This document shows positions 53,661-63,049 of a DNA stretch of 64,000 nt, piece after piece. Numbering within the stretch: position 1 is the stretch's first letter; each line of letters opens with the position of its first letter. The notes beneath the pieces are model-generated. The model had not been told where the DNA came from and ran no database searches. It saw nothing but the letters and a program-made list of their open reading frames with translations. The DNA comes from Nitrospira sp. (GTDB lineage: Bacteria > Nitrospirota > Nitrospiria > Nitrospirales > Nitrospiraceae), in NCBI GenBank assembly GCA_029194665.1, contig JARFXO010000003.1:682001-746000 (forward strand), read 5' to 3'. The position numbers and the translations under genes are program-made.

Positions 53661-54629
53661 ATGGAGAGGCCCATGGAACGGCCGATCTTATACGTAACCC
53701 GCCTGTTGCCACGCCCGGTGTTGGACTCAATCCTCGGCCAGTATCGGCTGCTGGCCGAACCGACAGATTTGCCGCCGACGGAGGAAGAGCTGCGTCGTGG
53801 CTTTATCGAGGCACAGGCGGTGATCTGCACCCTGACGGATCGTATCGATGCCTCGTTATTGTCCCAGGCTAAGCGATTGAAAATCATCGCCAACTATGCA
53901 GTCGGCTACAACAATATCGATCTTGCCGCCGCGGCTCGGCGCGGCATCATCGTTACCAATACACCAGACGTGCTGACCGATGCCACCGCTGATCTGACCT
54001 GGGGTCTCTTGCTCGCGCTGACGAGACGGATCGTTGAGGGAGATGCGTGGGTGCGAACCGGTACCTGGCCTGGATGGACACCGACACAGATGCTGGGCGC
54101 CGACCTGTCAGGGAAGACGCTGGGCATCGTCGGCATGGGACGGATCGGACAAGCGGTCGCGCGACGGGCGGCTGGGTTTCGGATGCCGGTGATCTACGCG
54201 GGCCGTCAGAGCGTTTGCAACCCACCCGGCAGCTCGTGGGTTTGGCGCTCCCTAGCCGAAGTAGTCGCGGAGTGTGATTGTCTTTCGCTCCATGTCCCGC
54301 TCACCGAGGGCACTCGGCATCTCATCGACCGACGCAAGCTGGCCCTGATGAAGCCGACGGCTTACCTAATCAATACGTCGCGAGGTCCTGTCATCGACGA
54401 ATCTGCCTTGGTGTCGGCGCTTGAGGCAAGCACGATCGCAGGTGCGGGGCTGGATGTCTACGAGCACGAACCGACGATCCATGCCCGTTTGAGATCACTG
54501 CCGAATGTGGTCCTTCTTCCACATCTGGGATCAGCCACACTCGGGACTCGCGTTCGCATGGGATTCATCTGTCTCGACAATATTGCAGCCGTATTAGGAG
54601 GCAGACCGGCGCCGAATCGAGTGAACTAG
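53661..54629 (+). CDS. D-2-hydroxyacid dehydrogenase (glyoxylate/hydroxypyruvate reductase type)
   Basis: 322 residues. The family marks are NYAVGYNNIDLAAAARRGI, the NAD motif GIVGMGRIGQAVARRAAG, LINTSRGPVIDESAL (catalytic Arg region), and LLPHLGSAT with the catalytic His. GyaR/GhrB-like enzymes reduce glyoxylate or hydroxypyruvate. The first residues repeat (MERPMERP): the inner ATG (53673) has AGAGG upstream and may be the true start. It is divergent from the FAD/Fe-S dehydrogenase, with which it could share a promoter region. Confidence 0.88.
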   Translation: MERPMERPILYVTRLLPRPVLDSILGQYRLLAEPTDLPPTEEELRRGFIEAQAVICTLTDRIDASLLSQAKRLKIIANYAVGYNNIDLAAAARRGIIVTNTPDVLTDATADLTWGLLLALTRRIVEGDAWVRTGTWPGWTPTQMLGADLSGKTLGIVGMGRIGQAVARRAAGFRMPVIYAGRQSVCNPPGSSWVWRSLAEVVAECDCLSLHVPLTEGTRHLIDRRKLALMKPTAYLINTSRGPVIDESALVSALEASTIAGAGLDVYEHEPTIHARLRSLPNVVLLPHLGSATLGTRVRMGFICLDNIAAVLGGRPAPNRVN

Positions 54630-54656
54630 GGTGTGATCGGGGAATGGGGCCGAACT

Positions 54657-56570
54657 TTACGGTGCATACCGAAAACCGTCGTTCCTTCCCCCTGGTCTGC
54701 CCATTAATGCCGTCAGTCGCTGTGGGACGTCATGAAACGAAGGAATAGATTGGTAGGCGTGCACGGCCTTTTCCCACTGTTCCTCTGCTTCATACAGGAA
54801 GCCCAACTCGTAACGAATGGCCTGCCCCTTGGCCCCTTGGCAACGAGGATCAGCCGAGACCGTTTCCAGCTCTAGAATTGCTTGAGCGATGAGATGCTCC
54901 TCTTTGAGACAGACTGCCGTCATTAACGCAGAATCGAGATAAAACGAGTCGCTGTTCATCGACACCTGAAACGCTTCTCTTGCCTCCTCGTACAATCCCA
55001 TGTTCTTGTACGCCACGCCCAACGCATACTGCGCCTCATAATCAGGCGGCGGCTCCTTTGTTGCCGGCTTAGGAGGAGTGAGTGGTTCGTCGGGAACAGC
55101 CGATTCCACGGCAGTCTGAATGACGGAGGGCTCGGCCGAGTATGAAACCGACAATGCTGGGTCTTCGGCCTCTTGCATCTCGTTGATCCCTGCAAAAGGA
55201 CCGATGTCGTCCGGCGCAGCACCTGTCAGCGAGAATTCCGAGTCTTCCCGAGCCTGATCACCTGGACTGGTCGATTGCATAGCTTCTGAATGAACCGGAA
55301 AAGATTGATCATCACTTGCCAAAGCAGATACGAAGTCCGACGACGTTTCCGGCACTGACTCATTTTGAGCAGGCCCGTTCTGATCTGCCGTGGATCCTCT
55401 CCCCATCCTCGTCGCCAGCCGATTCACCAATGTCTCATCCCCGGACAGTGATCGTACCTTTTCGAAGAGCTCTTCATGCAGACTTTCCATGCCGGGCTCG
55501 GGATGCTCCAACAAGAGTTCGATGGCCTTTGCATAGTGCTCTGCGGCTCCTCCGCGATCACCTTGCTCTTCGCGCAGTTCCCCGTTCAGTTCCAGTAAGG
55601 GCACGGAGTTCGGATCAACAGCCAAGAACTCCTGAATCAACGATTCAGCAAGAGCGATATCATGCGCCCGCAGCGCTGCGCCGGCCAAGAAGCGATATTC
55701 CCCCAGCGCCACTTGCACATCCCCTCGTTGTAAATGCAATCGAGCCAGGAGTTGACAGACTTGGGGGTTCCCTGGTTCCCTGGTGAGCATTTGGTTCAGG
55801 ATCGCTTCCGCACCGGCATACTGCTTTTCGTCGATGCGCCGAACTGCCTCAGCCAGCAAATCAACCGGTTCGGATGGTTTCTGCACCGGCGGGGTGGATC
55901 CTGGTTTGACCGCTTTAATCGACGCGGTTCCACCCTTCTTCATGCTATCCACGAATTGAGCCGCCTCGTTGTTCGCAGGATCGATCCTGAGAGCTGCGAG
56001 ATAGGCGTCTTTCGCCTCATCGTACCGCCCTTGCGCCGATCGTTCTCGGCCCAACTGGAGATACACTTTGGTCGCTTCATCCCCATGGTTTTCCTGGACA
56101 CAGAGTTCGGCGACGCGCTGCTGCGCGTCGAGATTCGATGGATCATGAAGAACGATCTTCTTGTAGATTTCGAGCGCGTCTTTTCCCCGACGTCCTTTTA
56201 GGTAGGACTTCCCTAAGGTGAGGTAATCCTGGACGGCACTGCTGATGAGTCCACGTTCGACGTTCAGATCTCCAAGGTGGCGATAGACTTCGTACCGGGA
56301 GGGATCGCATTTAAGGACTTTCTTAAAGGCAGCAATTGCCTTAAGAGTAGCGCCTTCGGCCCGGAAGGCCGAGGCCGCTTGCAAGAATGCAGCGGCCGCT
56401 TCCTCCGGAGCGTTTCGCTTCAAGTGCAAATCACCGATCGTATTATGAACGGTGCCGTCGGCGGGGGTTTCTGTGGCCAACCTCTTCCATTCGGCGATGG
56501 CCGCTTCGTACTGTCCGCGGGACGCCAGGAACTGCGCTTGTTGAAGGACTCGACTTCGATCCGATGGCAC
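54657..56570 (-). CDS. Large cytoplasmic TPR protein
   Basis: 637 residues from GTG 56570 with GGAGG 6 nt upstream; the TTG at 56615 would add a leader without such a site. The N-terminal 300 residues carry about seven TPR units (YEAAIAEWKRLATETPAD, HNTIGDLHLKRNAPEEAAAA, and so on). A low-complexity acidic linker (about 390-500) follows, and two or three more TPR units end the protein. No signal peptide or membrane helix is seen. The partner is unknown; the design resembles social-motility-type TPR scaffolds. Confidence 0.8.
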   Translation of the reverse strand: MPSDRSRVLQQAQFLASRGQYEAAIAEWKRLATETPADGTVHNTIGDLHLKRNAPEEAAAAFLQAASAFRAEGATLKAIAAFKKVLKCDPSRYEVYRHLGDLNVERGLISSAVQDYLTLGKSYLKGRRGKDALEIYKKIVLHDPSNLDAQQRVAELCVQENHGDEATKVYLQLGRERSAQGRYDEAKDAYLAALRIDPANNEAAQFVDSMKKGGTASIKAVKPGSTPPVQKPSEPVDLLAEAVRRIDEKQYAGAEAILNQMLTREPGNPQVCQLLARLHLQRGDVQVALGEYRFLAGAALRAHDIALAESLIQEFLAVDPNSVPLLELNGELREEQGDRGGAAEHYAKAIELLLEHPEPGMESLHEELFEKVRSLSGDETLVNRLATRMGRGSTADQNGPAQNESVPETSSDFVSALASDDQSFPVHSEAMQSTSPGDQAREDSEFSLTGAAPDDIGPFAGINEMQEAEDPALSVSYSAEPSVIQTAVESAVPDEPLTPPKPATKEPPPDYEAQYALGVAYKNMGLYEEAREAFQVSMNSDSFYLDSALMTAVCLKEEHLIAQAILELETVSADPRCQGAKGQAIRYELGFLYEAEEQWEKAVHAYQSIPSFHDVPQRLTALMGRPGGRNDGFRYAP

Positions 56571-56728
56571 AACAATACCTCCAGGAACAGAACAGCCAAA
56601 AACTAACAGTGTCAATGGTTTTTGTCTAGGAAATGGCTGAATCAGACGGTGCGCACGTCAGTAGAAGCGCCGAGCACTCTTGTCGAATGATCGGCCCTTC
56701 TACCGAGCCAAATGGAAGATATGATGAC

Positions 56729-56947
56729 TTAGGACGCGGCGATCGCCGCCTTGAGCACATTGGCCGCTTGAGGACCCTTGGCTCCCTGCACGATGTCAAA
56801 CTCGACGTTTTCCCCCTCCTTGAGAGTCTTGAAACCTTCTCCTTGTAAAGCGGAGTAGTGGACGAAGACGTCTTCTCCGCTATCCAGCCGGATGAATCCA
56901 AACCCTTTTCGATCGTTGAACCACTTGACCGTTCCTTTTGTCTTCAC
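56729..56947 (-). CDS. cspA: Cold-shock protein
   Basis: 72 residues. The CSD motifs [15 protein letters not shown] (RNP1) and DVFVHYSAL (RNP2) are exact. It binds single-stranded nucleic acid and acts as an RNA chaperone. The start is GTG with AAGGAGGG 5 nt upstream. The 294 bp to the divergent lptF holds both leaders and no gene. Confidence 0.96.
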   Translation of the reverse strand: MKTKGTVKWFNDRKGFGFIRLDSGEDVFVHYSALQGEGFKTLKEGENVEFDIVQGAKGPQAANVLKAAIAAS

Positions 56948-57182
56948 AGAAGCCCTCCTTTTGTCAACAACTACGATTGGTTACGTAGCGACTCCACTCA
57001 ATCGACCCTGTATTACAATTGCAACCAGATTGGGCAAGAATCGGGATAGTTGATGGGACGGGCATCTGTAAGGAATGGTGCATCGCTCACGGAACCCATC
57101 ATTTGAGGGAAAGTCGCGCTGCATGTAACATAGGCATCAAGCTGTGTCAAGCGAATCTTTGAGGTGAAGACTTGCTCCCGTG

Positions 57183-57212
57183 TTTACAGGGAAGAAGGAT
57201 TCACCTTATAGT
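57183..57212 (+). promoter_or_regulatory. Sigma-70-type promoter for lptF
   Basis: TTTACA (57183-57188) and TATAGT (57207-57212) are separated by 18 nt; both match the consensus at five of six positions. Transcription would start near 57219, about 23 nt before the lptF GTG. Confidence 0.5.
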
Positions 57213-57241
57213 ATTCACCATCTCTCCGGTCCTGACATTCT

Positions 57242-58333
57242 GTGATCTTACGAACGCTGCTTGATCGCTACATTTTCGCGGAACTGCTCTCTCCGTTTGG
57301 TCTCAGCCTCGGCGCGCTCTGCTTTGTCATGTTGACCAAGGAACTCTTGCGTCTTGTCGAACTGTTGGTCTCCAAGGGGGTCGGTTTCTGGGCAGTTCTC
57401 AAAGTGATCGCCATGTTGCTCCCTTCGGGCCTCGTGCTCACCCTTCCGATCGCGGGCCTGATCGCATCGGTTACCGCATTTGGTCGGTTGTCCTTTGACA
57501 AGGAACTGATCGCTATGCGCGCAACCGGGCTCAGCCTGTTTCGTCTCTCGCAGCCGGTACTCCTCTTCTCGGTGTGTGTCTTTACGCTGACATTGGTATT
57601 GTCTCAATGGGGGCAGCCATGGAGTTCCCTGAACCTGAAGAAGGTCGCGCTGAATCTGCTGAAAGATCAACTCGCCCTCGCCTTGGAACGTGGGACCTTC
57701 AACGAGCCGATTCCGAATATGATGATCTATGTCCCAGAAGGTGAGCAGGGACGTCCCGCTCCCGGTATCTTTATCTCGGATGAACGCTTACCGCATGAAC
57801 CGCGAGTCATCGTGGCGGAGCAATACCACATCTTCATGGATTCTGAGCATGACCACGTCGCACTCAGGTTGGAGAACGGCATGATTCATAGCAGGCCACC
57901 CCAGGTCGATCAGTCCCAACGGATTGCGTTCACGCGCTACGATATCAAGATCAACCTGAACCTCAGCAGCTACTCTGCGACAGAGGAACGTCCGTCCTAT
58001 GATCAAATTATGTTACGCCTCGCAGAAACCGGCGGCAAAGATGCCGGCGCGCTTCGCCGCCTCATGGAATATTACAAAGACCTGGCGTTCCCAACCGCAT
58101 CGCTTATATTCTGTCTATTGGGAGTCCCGGTCGGAATCGTGTCGAAACGGTCCGGTCGTGTGGGCGGATTCGCCGTGGGTGTGGGCATCATCATTGCCTT
58201 CTATATTCTGAATGTCGGCTGCGATTTCCTGGTGACGGCCTTGATCCTGCATCCCTTTTGGGGCGCCTGGCTGCCCAATGTCATATTCCTTGTGATCACC
58301 ATCGTGCTCTTCTTACGGATGAGCAAACGCTAG
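57242..58333 (+). CDS. lptF: LPS export permease LptF
   Basis: 363 residues, starting with GTG. YjgP/YjgQ family: membrane helices at about 10-32, 58-80, 98-120 and three more near the C-terminus (from about 275), enclosing a periplasmic beta-jellyroll domain. With LptG and LptB it extracts lipopolysaccharide from the inner membrane. Typical stretches are LLDRYIFAELLSPFGLSLGA and FPTASLIFCLLGVPVGI. lptG follows 4 bp later. The ATPase gene lptB and lptC are not in the window. Confidence 0.93.
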   Translation: MILRTLLDRYIFAELLSPFGLSLGALCFVMLTKELLRLVELLVSKGVGFWAVLKVIAMLLPSGLVLTLPIAGLIASVTAFGRLSFDKELIAMRATGLSLFRLSQPVLLFSVCVFTLTLVLSQWGQPWSSLNLKKVALNLLKDQLALALERGTFNEPIPNMMIYVPEGEQGRPAPGIFISDERLPHEPRVIVAEQYHIFMDSEHDHVALRLENGMIHSRPPQVDQSQRIAFTRYDIKINLNLSSYSATEERPSYDQIMLRLAETGGKDAGALRRLMEYYKDLAFPTASLIFCLLGVPVGIVSKRSGRVGGFAVGVGIIIAFYILNVGCDFLVTALILHPFWGAWLPNVIFLVITIVLFLRMSKR

Positions 58334-58337
58334 CATC

Positions 58338-59429
58338 ATGACGATTCTATTTCGGTATATCCTCTTCGAGTACATGAAAATTTTTGGAATCTGCTTTTCC
58401 GGCTTGGTGACGATCTACGTGGTCATTGATTTTTTTGAAAAAGTCCGAAGGTTTCTTCGGTTTGAGTCCGGCATCCTCCCTATCCTGACGTACTTTGCGT
58501 TGAAGATCCCTTCAATTTCCTTTCAAGTCGCCCCCTTCGCCATTCTCGTAGCGACCCTACTGACGATCGGTCTTCTCTCCCGCAGCAACGAAATCACCGC
58601 GATGCGCAGCTGCGGGATCAGTTTGTTGTGGATGACGTCGCCGTTTCTCCTGTTTTCCACCGGCGTGGCTGTCATTCTCTTTCTTTTCAGCTCGACCGTC
58701 ATTCCGCTCGCCTCGGAGAAAGCCGAAGAAGTCCGGGTGGTCCAAATCGAACAAAGACCGGCTCCTGTCACCGTCAAAGCCGTCCAGCCCTGGGCCCGAA
58801 TCAGCGCCGACGGCCTGATGGAAGTCAATGAGATCGATGCCGCAGGCACGGTCCTTCGAGGTGTACGAATCTTTTATTTTCGTCCGCCGTTTAAGCTCGA
58901 TCGGATTACAGAAGCGGCTGAAGTCCGCTATACTCCTCAGGGCTGGGTCCTGCTGAACGGAAATCACCGTCGATTCCATTCGGACGATACCGTCGAGCTG
59001 GCTCTGTTTACGGAACAGACGATCAACATTCCATTGATTCCCGATGATTTTTCTTCCTCACTTGTGGGGAACTCAGAAACCATGACGTTTCGGGAAATCC
59101 GAAATTACCTCGCGCGCTTTCAACACGAAGGTTTCTCGTTCGCTCGCCTGCTGACGGATTACTACGGCCGTGTCGCATTCCCATTAGTGACCGTCGTGAT
59201 GATGCTCGTCGGGATTGCGCTCAGTTTGCGTCGAAGCGGAGTCCGCGGTGGAAGTATGGCCATGGGTATCGGACAAGCGTTCATCATCGGATTCTGCTAC
59301 TGGACGACCCACTCCGTCGCCATCGCGCTAGGACGAGGAGGCGCTTTGGCTCCCATGCTGGCCGGTTGGATGGCCAATGCGCTGTTCCTCAGCTTCGGGC
59401 TGTATCTATTATTGAAAGTTAGGCATTAA
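58338..59429 (+). CDS. lptG: LPS export permease LptG
   Basis: 363 residues with the same architecture as the preceding gene: N-terminal helices (LFRYILFEYMKIFGICFSGL, then IPSISFQVAPFAILVATLL), a periplasmic domain, and C-terminal helices (RVAFPLVTVVMMLVGIALSL). It forms the LptFG heterodimer. It is spaced 4 bp after lptF, so translation is probably coupled, and followed by fabF after 77 bp. Confidence 0.93.
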   Translation: MTILFRYILFEYMKIFGICFSGLVTIYVVIDFFEKVRRFLRFESGILPILTYFALKIPSISFQVAPFAILVATLLTIGLLSRSNEITAMRSCGISLLWMTSPFLLFSTGVAVILFLFSSTVIPLASEKAEEVRVVQIEQRPAPVTVKAVQPWARISADGLMEVNEIDAAGTVLRGVRIFYFRPPFKLDRITEAAEVRYTPQGWVLLNGNHRRFHSDDTVELALFTEQTINIPLIPDDFSSSLVGNSETMTFREIRNYLARFQHEGFSFARLLTDYYGRVAFPLVTVVMMLVGIALSLRRSGVRGGSMAMGIGQAFIIGFCYWTTHSVAIALGRGGALAPMLAGWMANALFLSFGLYLLLKVRH

Positions 59430-59506
59430 AGAGAGGTTTCCTAGTTGACTGTACATCGGTCTTCCGGTAAGAAAGGCGCCGTGTGCGCCCATAAGGAGGG
59501 AGAAAC

Positions 59507-60763
59507 ATGGCCTCGCGCGTGGTAATTACCGGTCTTGGGGTAGTATCTCCCATCGGGATCGGCGTCAGTGAATTCTGGAAGGCAGCCCTCGCGGGCCGTT
59601 CTGGGATTACCGCGATCCCTTCCCTAGGGTGGTTTCCCATGTCCGGCTATCGTTCGCGAGTTGCAGGACAAGTCCACAATTTCTCACCGGAGCAGTATTT
59701 GCCGACGACACAATCGAGTCGCGTGGATCGTTACGCGCAATTCGCCTTGGTCTCCACGAAGGAAGCGCTCGCCGATGCCGATCTAAGCATGGCCAAAGAG
59801 GCTCCCCATCGCGTCGGCGTCATTGTCGGAGCCGGTATGGGCGGGATGGTGATGGGAGAGCGCGAAATTACGCAGCTCTTTAAGACTCAACGACCCCATC
59901 GCGTCCATCCCAATTTCATTCCTACGATCACGCTGAATTCCGCCTCGGGCATCGTCGCGATGGCACACGGCGCCAAAGGACCGAACCTCACGATCTCGAC
60001 GGCCTGCTCATCCAGTGCCCATGCCCTTGGTCAAGCCCTTCAATGCATTCGCAGCGGTCAAGCCGATGTCATGATCGTCGTCGGAGCCGACGCGAGCATT
60101 ACTCCGTTGGTCTTTGCCGGATTCTGTTCCTTGCGCGCGCTTTCCAGCGAGTTTAACGATGCTCCGGAACGAGCCTCGCGCCCCTTCGATCGACGCCGTG
60201 ATGGATTCGTCATGGGAGAGGGGGCTGCCGCATTAGTCGTAGAATCATGGGCGCATGCCAAGAAACGGAAAGCGAGAGTCTATGCTGAGCTTGCCGGATA
60301 TGCTGCGACCAGCGAAGCCTATCACATGGTCATTCCGCAGGAAGATGGTCAGGAAATCTCCATGACCATGAAGATCGGTCTAGATTCTGCCGGCATCGGT
60401 CCCGATCAGGTCGACTACATCAACGCCCATGCGACCTCCACGACGATCGGCGATGCCGTTGAGACCAAAGCGATCAGGAGTCTGTTTAAGAATCGCGCGG
60501 ACAAAATCGCCGTCAATGCCACGAAGTCGCTGATCGGCCATACCCTGGGGGCGGCAGGCGCGATCGGCGCTGTAGCAACGACTCTTTCAATTCACACCGG
60601 ACAAATTCATCCCACTGCGAATTATGAGGAACCGGATCCAGCCTGCCAGTTGGATGGGATCCGGCATGCCGTGCAGGAACGAAAGGTTCGTTACGCCCTC
60701 TTGAACGCATTCGGATTCGGCAGTAACAATGCCACGGTAGTCTTGAAACAATTTGTGGCATAA
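59507..60763 (+). CDS. fabF: Beta-ketoacyl-ACP synthase II
   Basis: 418 residues with AAGGAGGG before the ATG. The Cys-His-His triad is visible: STACSSSAHALGQAL (Cys), NAHATSTTIGD (His) and KSLIGHTLGAAGA (His). It elongates acyl-ACP chains by condensation with malonyl-ACP. Its place between LPS export genes and an ACP-lpxD pair suggests it may supply acyl chains for lipid A; a general fatty-acid role is equally possible since other fab genes are outside the window. Confidence 0.95.
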   Translation: MASRVVITGLGVVSPIGIGVSEFWKAALAGRSGITAIPSLGWFPMSGYRSRVAGQVHNFSPEQYLPTTQSSRVDRYAQFALVSTKEALADADLSMAKEAPHRVGVIVGAGMGGMVMGEREITQLFKTQRPHRVHPNFIPTITLNSASGIVAMAHGAKGPNLTISTACSSSAHALGQALQCIRSGQADVMIVVGADASITPLVFAGFCSLRALSSEFNDAPERASRPFDRRRDGFVMGEGAAALVVESWAHAKKRKARVYAELAGYAATSEAYHMVIPQEDGQEISMTMKIGLDSAGIGPDQVDYINAHATSTTIGDAVETKAIRSLFKNRADKIAVNATKSLIGHTLGAAGAIGAVATTLSIHTGQIHPTANYEEPDPACQLDGIRHAVQERKVRYALLNAFGFGSNNATVVLKQFVA

Positions 60764-60838
60764 GCATAGATGAACTCGAGGACCACTCGCGGAATTCACA
60801 TGCGAAACGCCTCATTCCATTTGTAAGGAGTACCCATA

Positions 60839-61288
60839 ATGACTGAACCCGTCGATCCCGCGATTACCTCTAAAATTACTCAGGCCTTAGCCAGCTATCT
60901 CAAACGAGACCCTGCGTCGATTACCGAGTCACATCATCTCCGAGATGATCTGGGCCTCGACTCAGTGGCCATCATCGAACTGCTCTTCGAAATCGAGGAA
61001 CGATTCAAACTTCAAATCCCCGATCAAGACCTCCCGGGGTTGAGTACCGTTGGTACCGTGGCCGCCTATGTTCAGCGGCGGCTCGCTGAACCGAAGACTG
61101 AGTCGAAGCCCGAGACGACCAAACCCGCGACCCCCGCGAGCAAGTCGAAATCAACCAAGTCGACTGCGGGCAAGACAGCCAAGCCCTCAGCCACCAAGAA
61201 GGCGGCTTCACTCAAGCCCGCCTCGGCCGGAAAGCCAAAGAAGACAGGCGCCGTTCCGTCCGGGAAGAAGAAAGTCGGGACCCGATGA
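60839..61288 (+). CDS. Acyl carrier protein with lysine-rich C-terminal tail
   Basis: 149 residues, almost twice the usual length. Residues 1-82 form a normal ACP: DDLGLDSVAIIELLFEIEE carries the phosphopantetheine serine (Ser42). Residues 83-149 form an Ala/Lys/Pro/Ser/Thr-rich tail with 17 lysines, like histone H1 tails. ACPs are normally acidic and compact, so a basic tail is very unusual and may bind membrane, nucleic acid or an acidic partner. AAGGAG lies 9 nt upstream. The stop overlaps the lpxD start by 4 bp. Confidence 0.88.
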   Translation: MTEPVDPAITSKITQALASYLKRDPASITESHHLRDDLGLDSVAIIELLFEIEERFKLQIPDQDLPGLSTVGTVAAYVQRRLAEPKTESKPETTKPATPASKSKSTKSTAGKTAKPSATKKAASLKPASAGKPKKTGAVPSGKKKVGTR

Positions 61289-62385
61289 GCAAACCCCAAC
61301 TGCCTTCTCCGATCACATTGGCTCAAATCCAGGAGGTCGTCGGAGGGACGATTCACGGCGACAGCCAGACACCGGTCTATGGCTTAACGAGTCTCAGCGA
61401 AGCCAATCCAGACGCGTTGTCATTCATCGCCAACGACAAAATGTCGAAGGCGGCGGCAACCCTTCGCGTAGCAGCACTACTGGTTCATCGCCATTTGCCC
61501 GATCTCGCTGTGCCACAAATCGTCGTGGACCATCCGATGTTGGCCTTCGCGCGAGTCGCACAGGCTTTTTTTGTCCGGCAACAGGTACCTCGGGGCCTTG
61601 CGGAACAGGTGATACAGGGAGCCGACGTACGGATCGGAAACGATCCTTCTATCTGGCCTTTTGTGACCTTGGGCGACCGCGTGACGATCGGCAATCGTGT
61701 CACACTCTGTCCGGGAGTCTTTGTAGGATCTGATTCAACGATCGGGGACGATTGCATTCTGTACCCCAATGTCGTCGTCCGCGAGAGCTGTTCACTTGGT
61801 GCGCGAGTGATTGTGCACAGCGGAACCGTGATCGGAGCCGACGGGTTCGGATACGTGCAGCATCAAGGCCGACATCATAAGATCCCTCAACTCGGCGGCG
61901 TTGTCATCGAAGACGACGTTGAACTAGGAGCCAATGTGACGGTCGACCGCGCAACGTTCGGCCGGACCCTGATAAAGCAGGGCACCAAAGTCGATAATCT
62001 CGTCCAGATTGCTCACAATGTCACAGTGGGAGAGCACAGCATTCTCGTCGCGCAGGTGGGCATCGCCGGCAGCACAACCATCGGCCATCATGTGGTAATC
62101 GGCGGTCAGGCCGGGCTTGCCGATCACCTCACCATCGGAGATCAGGTCATGATCGCGGCCAAAGCCGGAGTCAATCGGAGTATTGGATCCAACCAGATGG
62201 TAGGCGGCATCCCGGCAATGCCGCGTGAAAAAGCACTGAGAGTTCAAGGCACTATTTTTCAGCTCCCAGAGTTGAAACAACTCGTGCGGGATTTGGAACA
62301 GCGTGTGGCGGCCCTTGAAGGGCAGCAAAAACGTTCGTCAGGTCGAGGGCCTCGATTAAGAGCAGCTCGTTCTAGAAAGAGCTAA
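61285..62385 (+). CDS. lpxD: UDP-3-O-(3-hydroxyacyl)glucosamine N-acyltransferase
   Basis: 366 residues. An N-terminal substrate-binding domain (to about 100) is followed by many left-handed beta-helix hexapeptides (IGNDPSIWPFVTLGDRVTIG, IGDDCILYPNVVV) and the catalytic-His stretch VQIAHNVTVGEHSI. A C-terminal helix ends in a short basic tail (Arg/Ser-rich). It transfers 3-hydroxyacyl from ACP to the second glucosamine position in lipid A synthesis. Translation is probably coupled to the tailed ACP. Confidence 0.95.
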   Translation: MSKPQLPSPITLAQIQEVVGGTIHGDSQTPVYGLTSLSEANPDALSFIANDKMSKAAATLRVAALLVHRHLPDLAVPQIVVDHPMLAFARVAQAFFVRQQVPRGLAEQVIQGADVRIGNDPSIWPFVTLGDRVTIGNRVTLCPGVFVGSDSTIGDDCILYPNVVVRESCSLGARVIVHSGTVIGADGFGYVQHQGRHHKIPQLGGVVIEDDVELGANVTVDRATFGRTLIKQGTKVDNLVQIAHNVTVGEHSILVAQVGIAGSTTIGHHVVIGGQAGLADHLTIGDQVMIAAKAGVNRSIGSNQMVGGIPAMPREKALRVQGTIFQLPELKQLVRDLEQRVAALEGQQKRSSGRGPRLRAARSRKS

Positions 62386-62389
62386 CACT

Positions 62390-62929
62390 TCAGCCCTGGG
62401 TTTTTCCTACCTTGATCACTCTCCGCCACAAGAACAGCCTTGCCCAATAGAATCCGGCCCAGGGCATCAAGAGCGCCGGAACTATATTCACGCTGCCGTA
62501 GACATACGCCGCAATGGTCCCTCCAATTAAGATGATCGCGCCCAGCAAATATGCGAGCGGAACGAATTGACGCCCCGGATGCTTGATGGTCGTCGCATCC
62601 GACCTCTTCTTGAGCGTGCCTCTCTGCCGATTCAGCCCTTCTTTCATCCGGGCCGCCAGAACTTCCGGGAACTCCCGCAAGAGATGCCGTTGATAGAGCG
62701 TCTGCAATGCTCCCAAGCTTACGCCCGATATGAACAACCCGGAGCTCTGATACAAGGTACCAAAGGTATAGCCGTCGGTTGAGAGCCACTGGTATCCCAG
62801 ACCTCCGATCGCGCCGATCATGCAGATGAGGCCTAGAAGACCGGACGGCATGAGGATGTACGTTTTGACGTACTCCTGGGCCAGCTGTATCGCCTGCTGT
62901 GGATGATGAACGTTGATGAGCTTCGGCAC
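62390..62929 (-). CDS. Hypothetical four-helix membrane protein
   Basis: 179 residues with two hydrophobic pairs (about 28-48 and 62-80; 124-142 and 146-165) separated by a charged loop (FPEVLAARMKEGLNRQRGTL). No family recognised. It is tail to tail with lpxD, 4 bp apart, and divergent from nothing nearby. Confidence 0.6.
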   Translation of the reverse strand: MPKLINVHHPQQAIQLAQEYVKTYILMPSGLLGLICMIGAIGGLGYQWLSTDGYTFGTLYQSSGLFISGVSLGALQTLYQRHLLREFPEVLAARMKEGLNRQRGTLKKRSDATTIKHPGRQFVPLAYLLGAIILIGGTIAAYVYGSVNIVPALLMPWAGFYWARLFLWRRVIKVGKTQG

Positions 62930-63049
62930 GTTATTCTCTTTACGATCGTCAAGACATATCGGAGAGGAAGCACGCTATTATAACCATCCGGATGTCTGCT
63001 GGAAAGAATAGAACGAGGGGGGCCCTTCGATGTCGATCTGCTACCGAAA

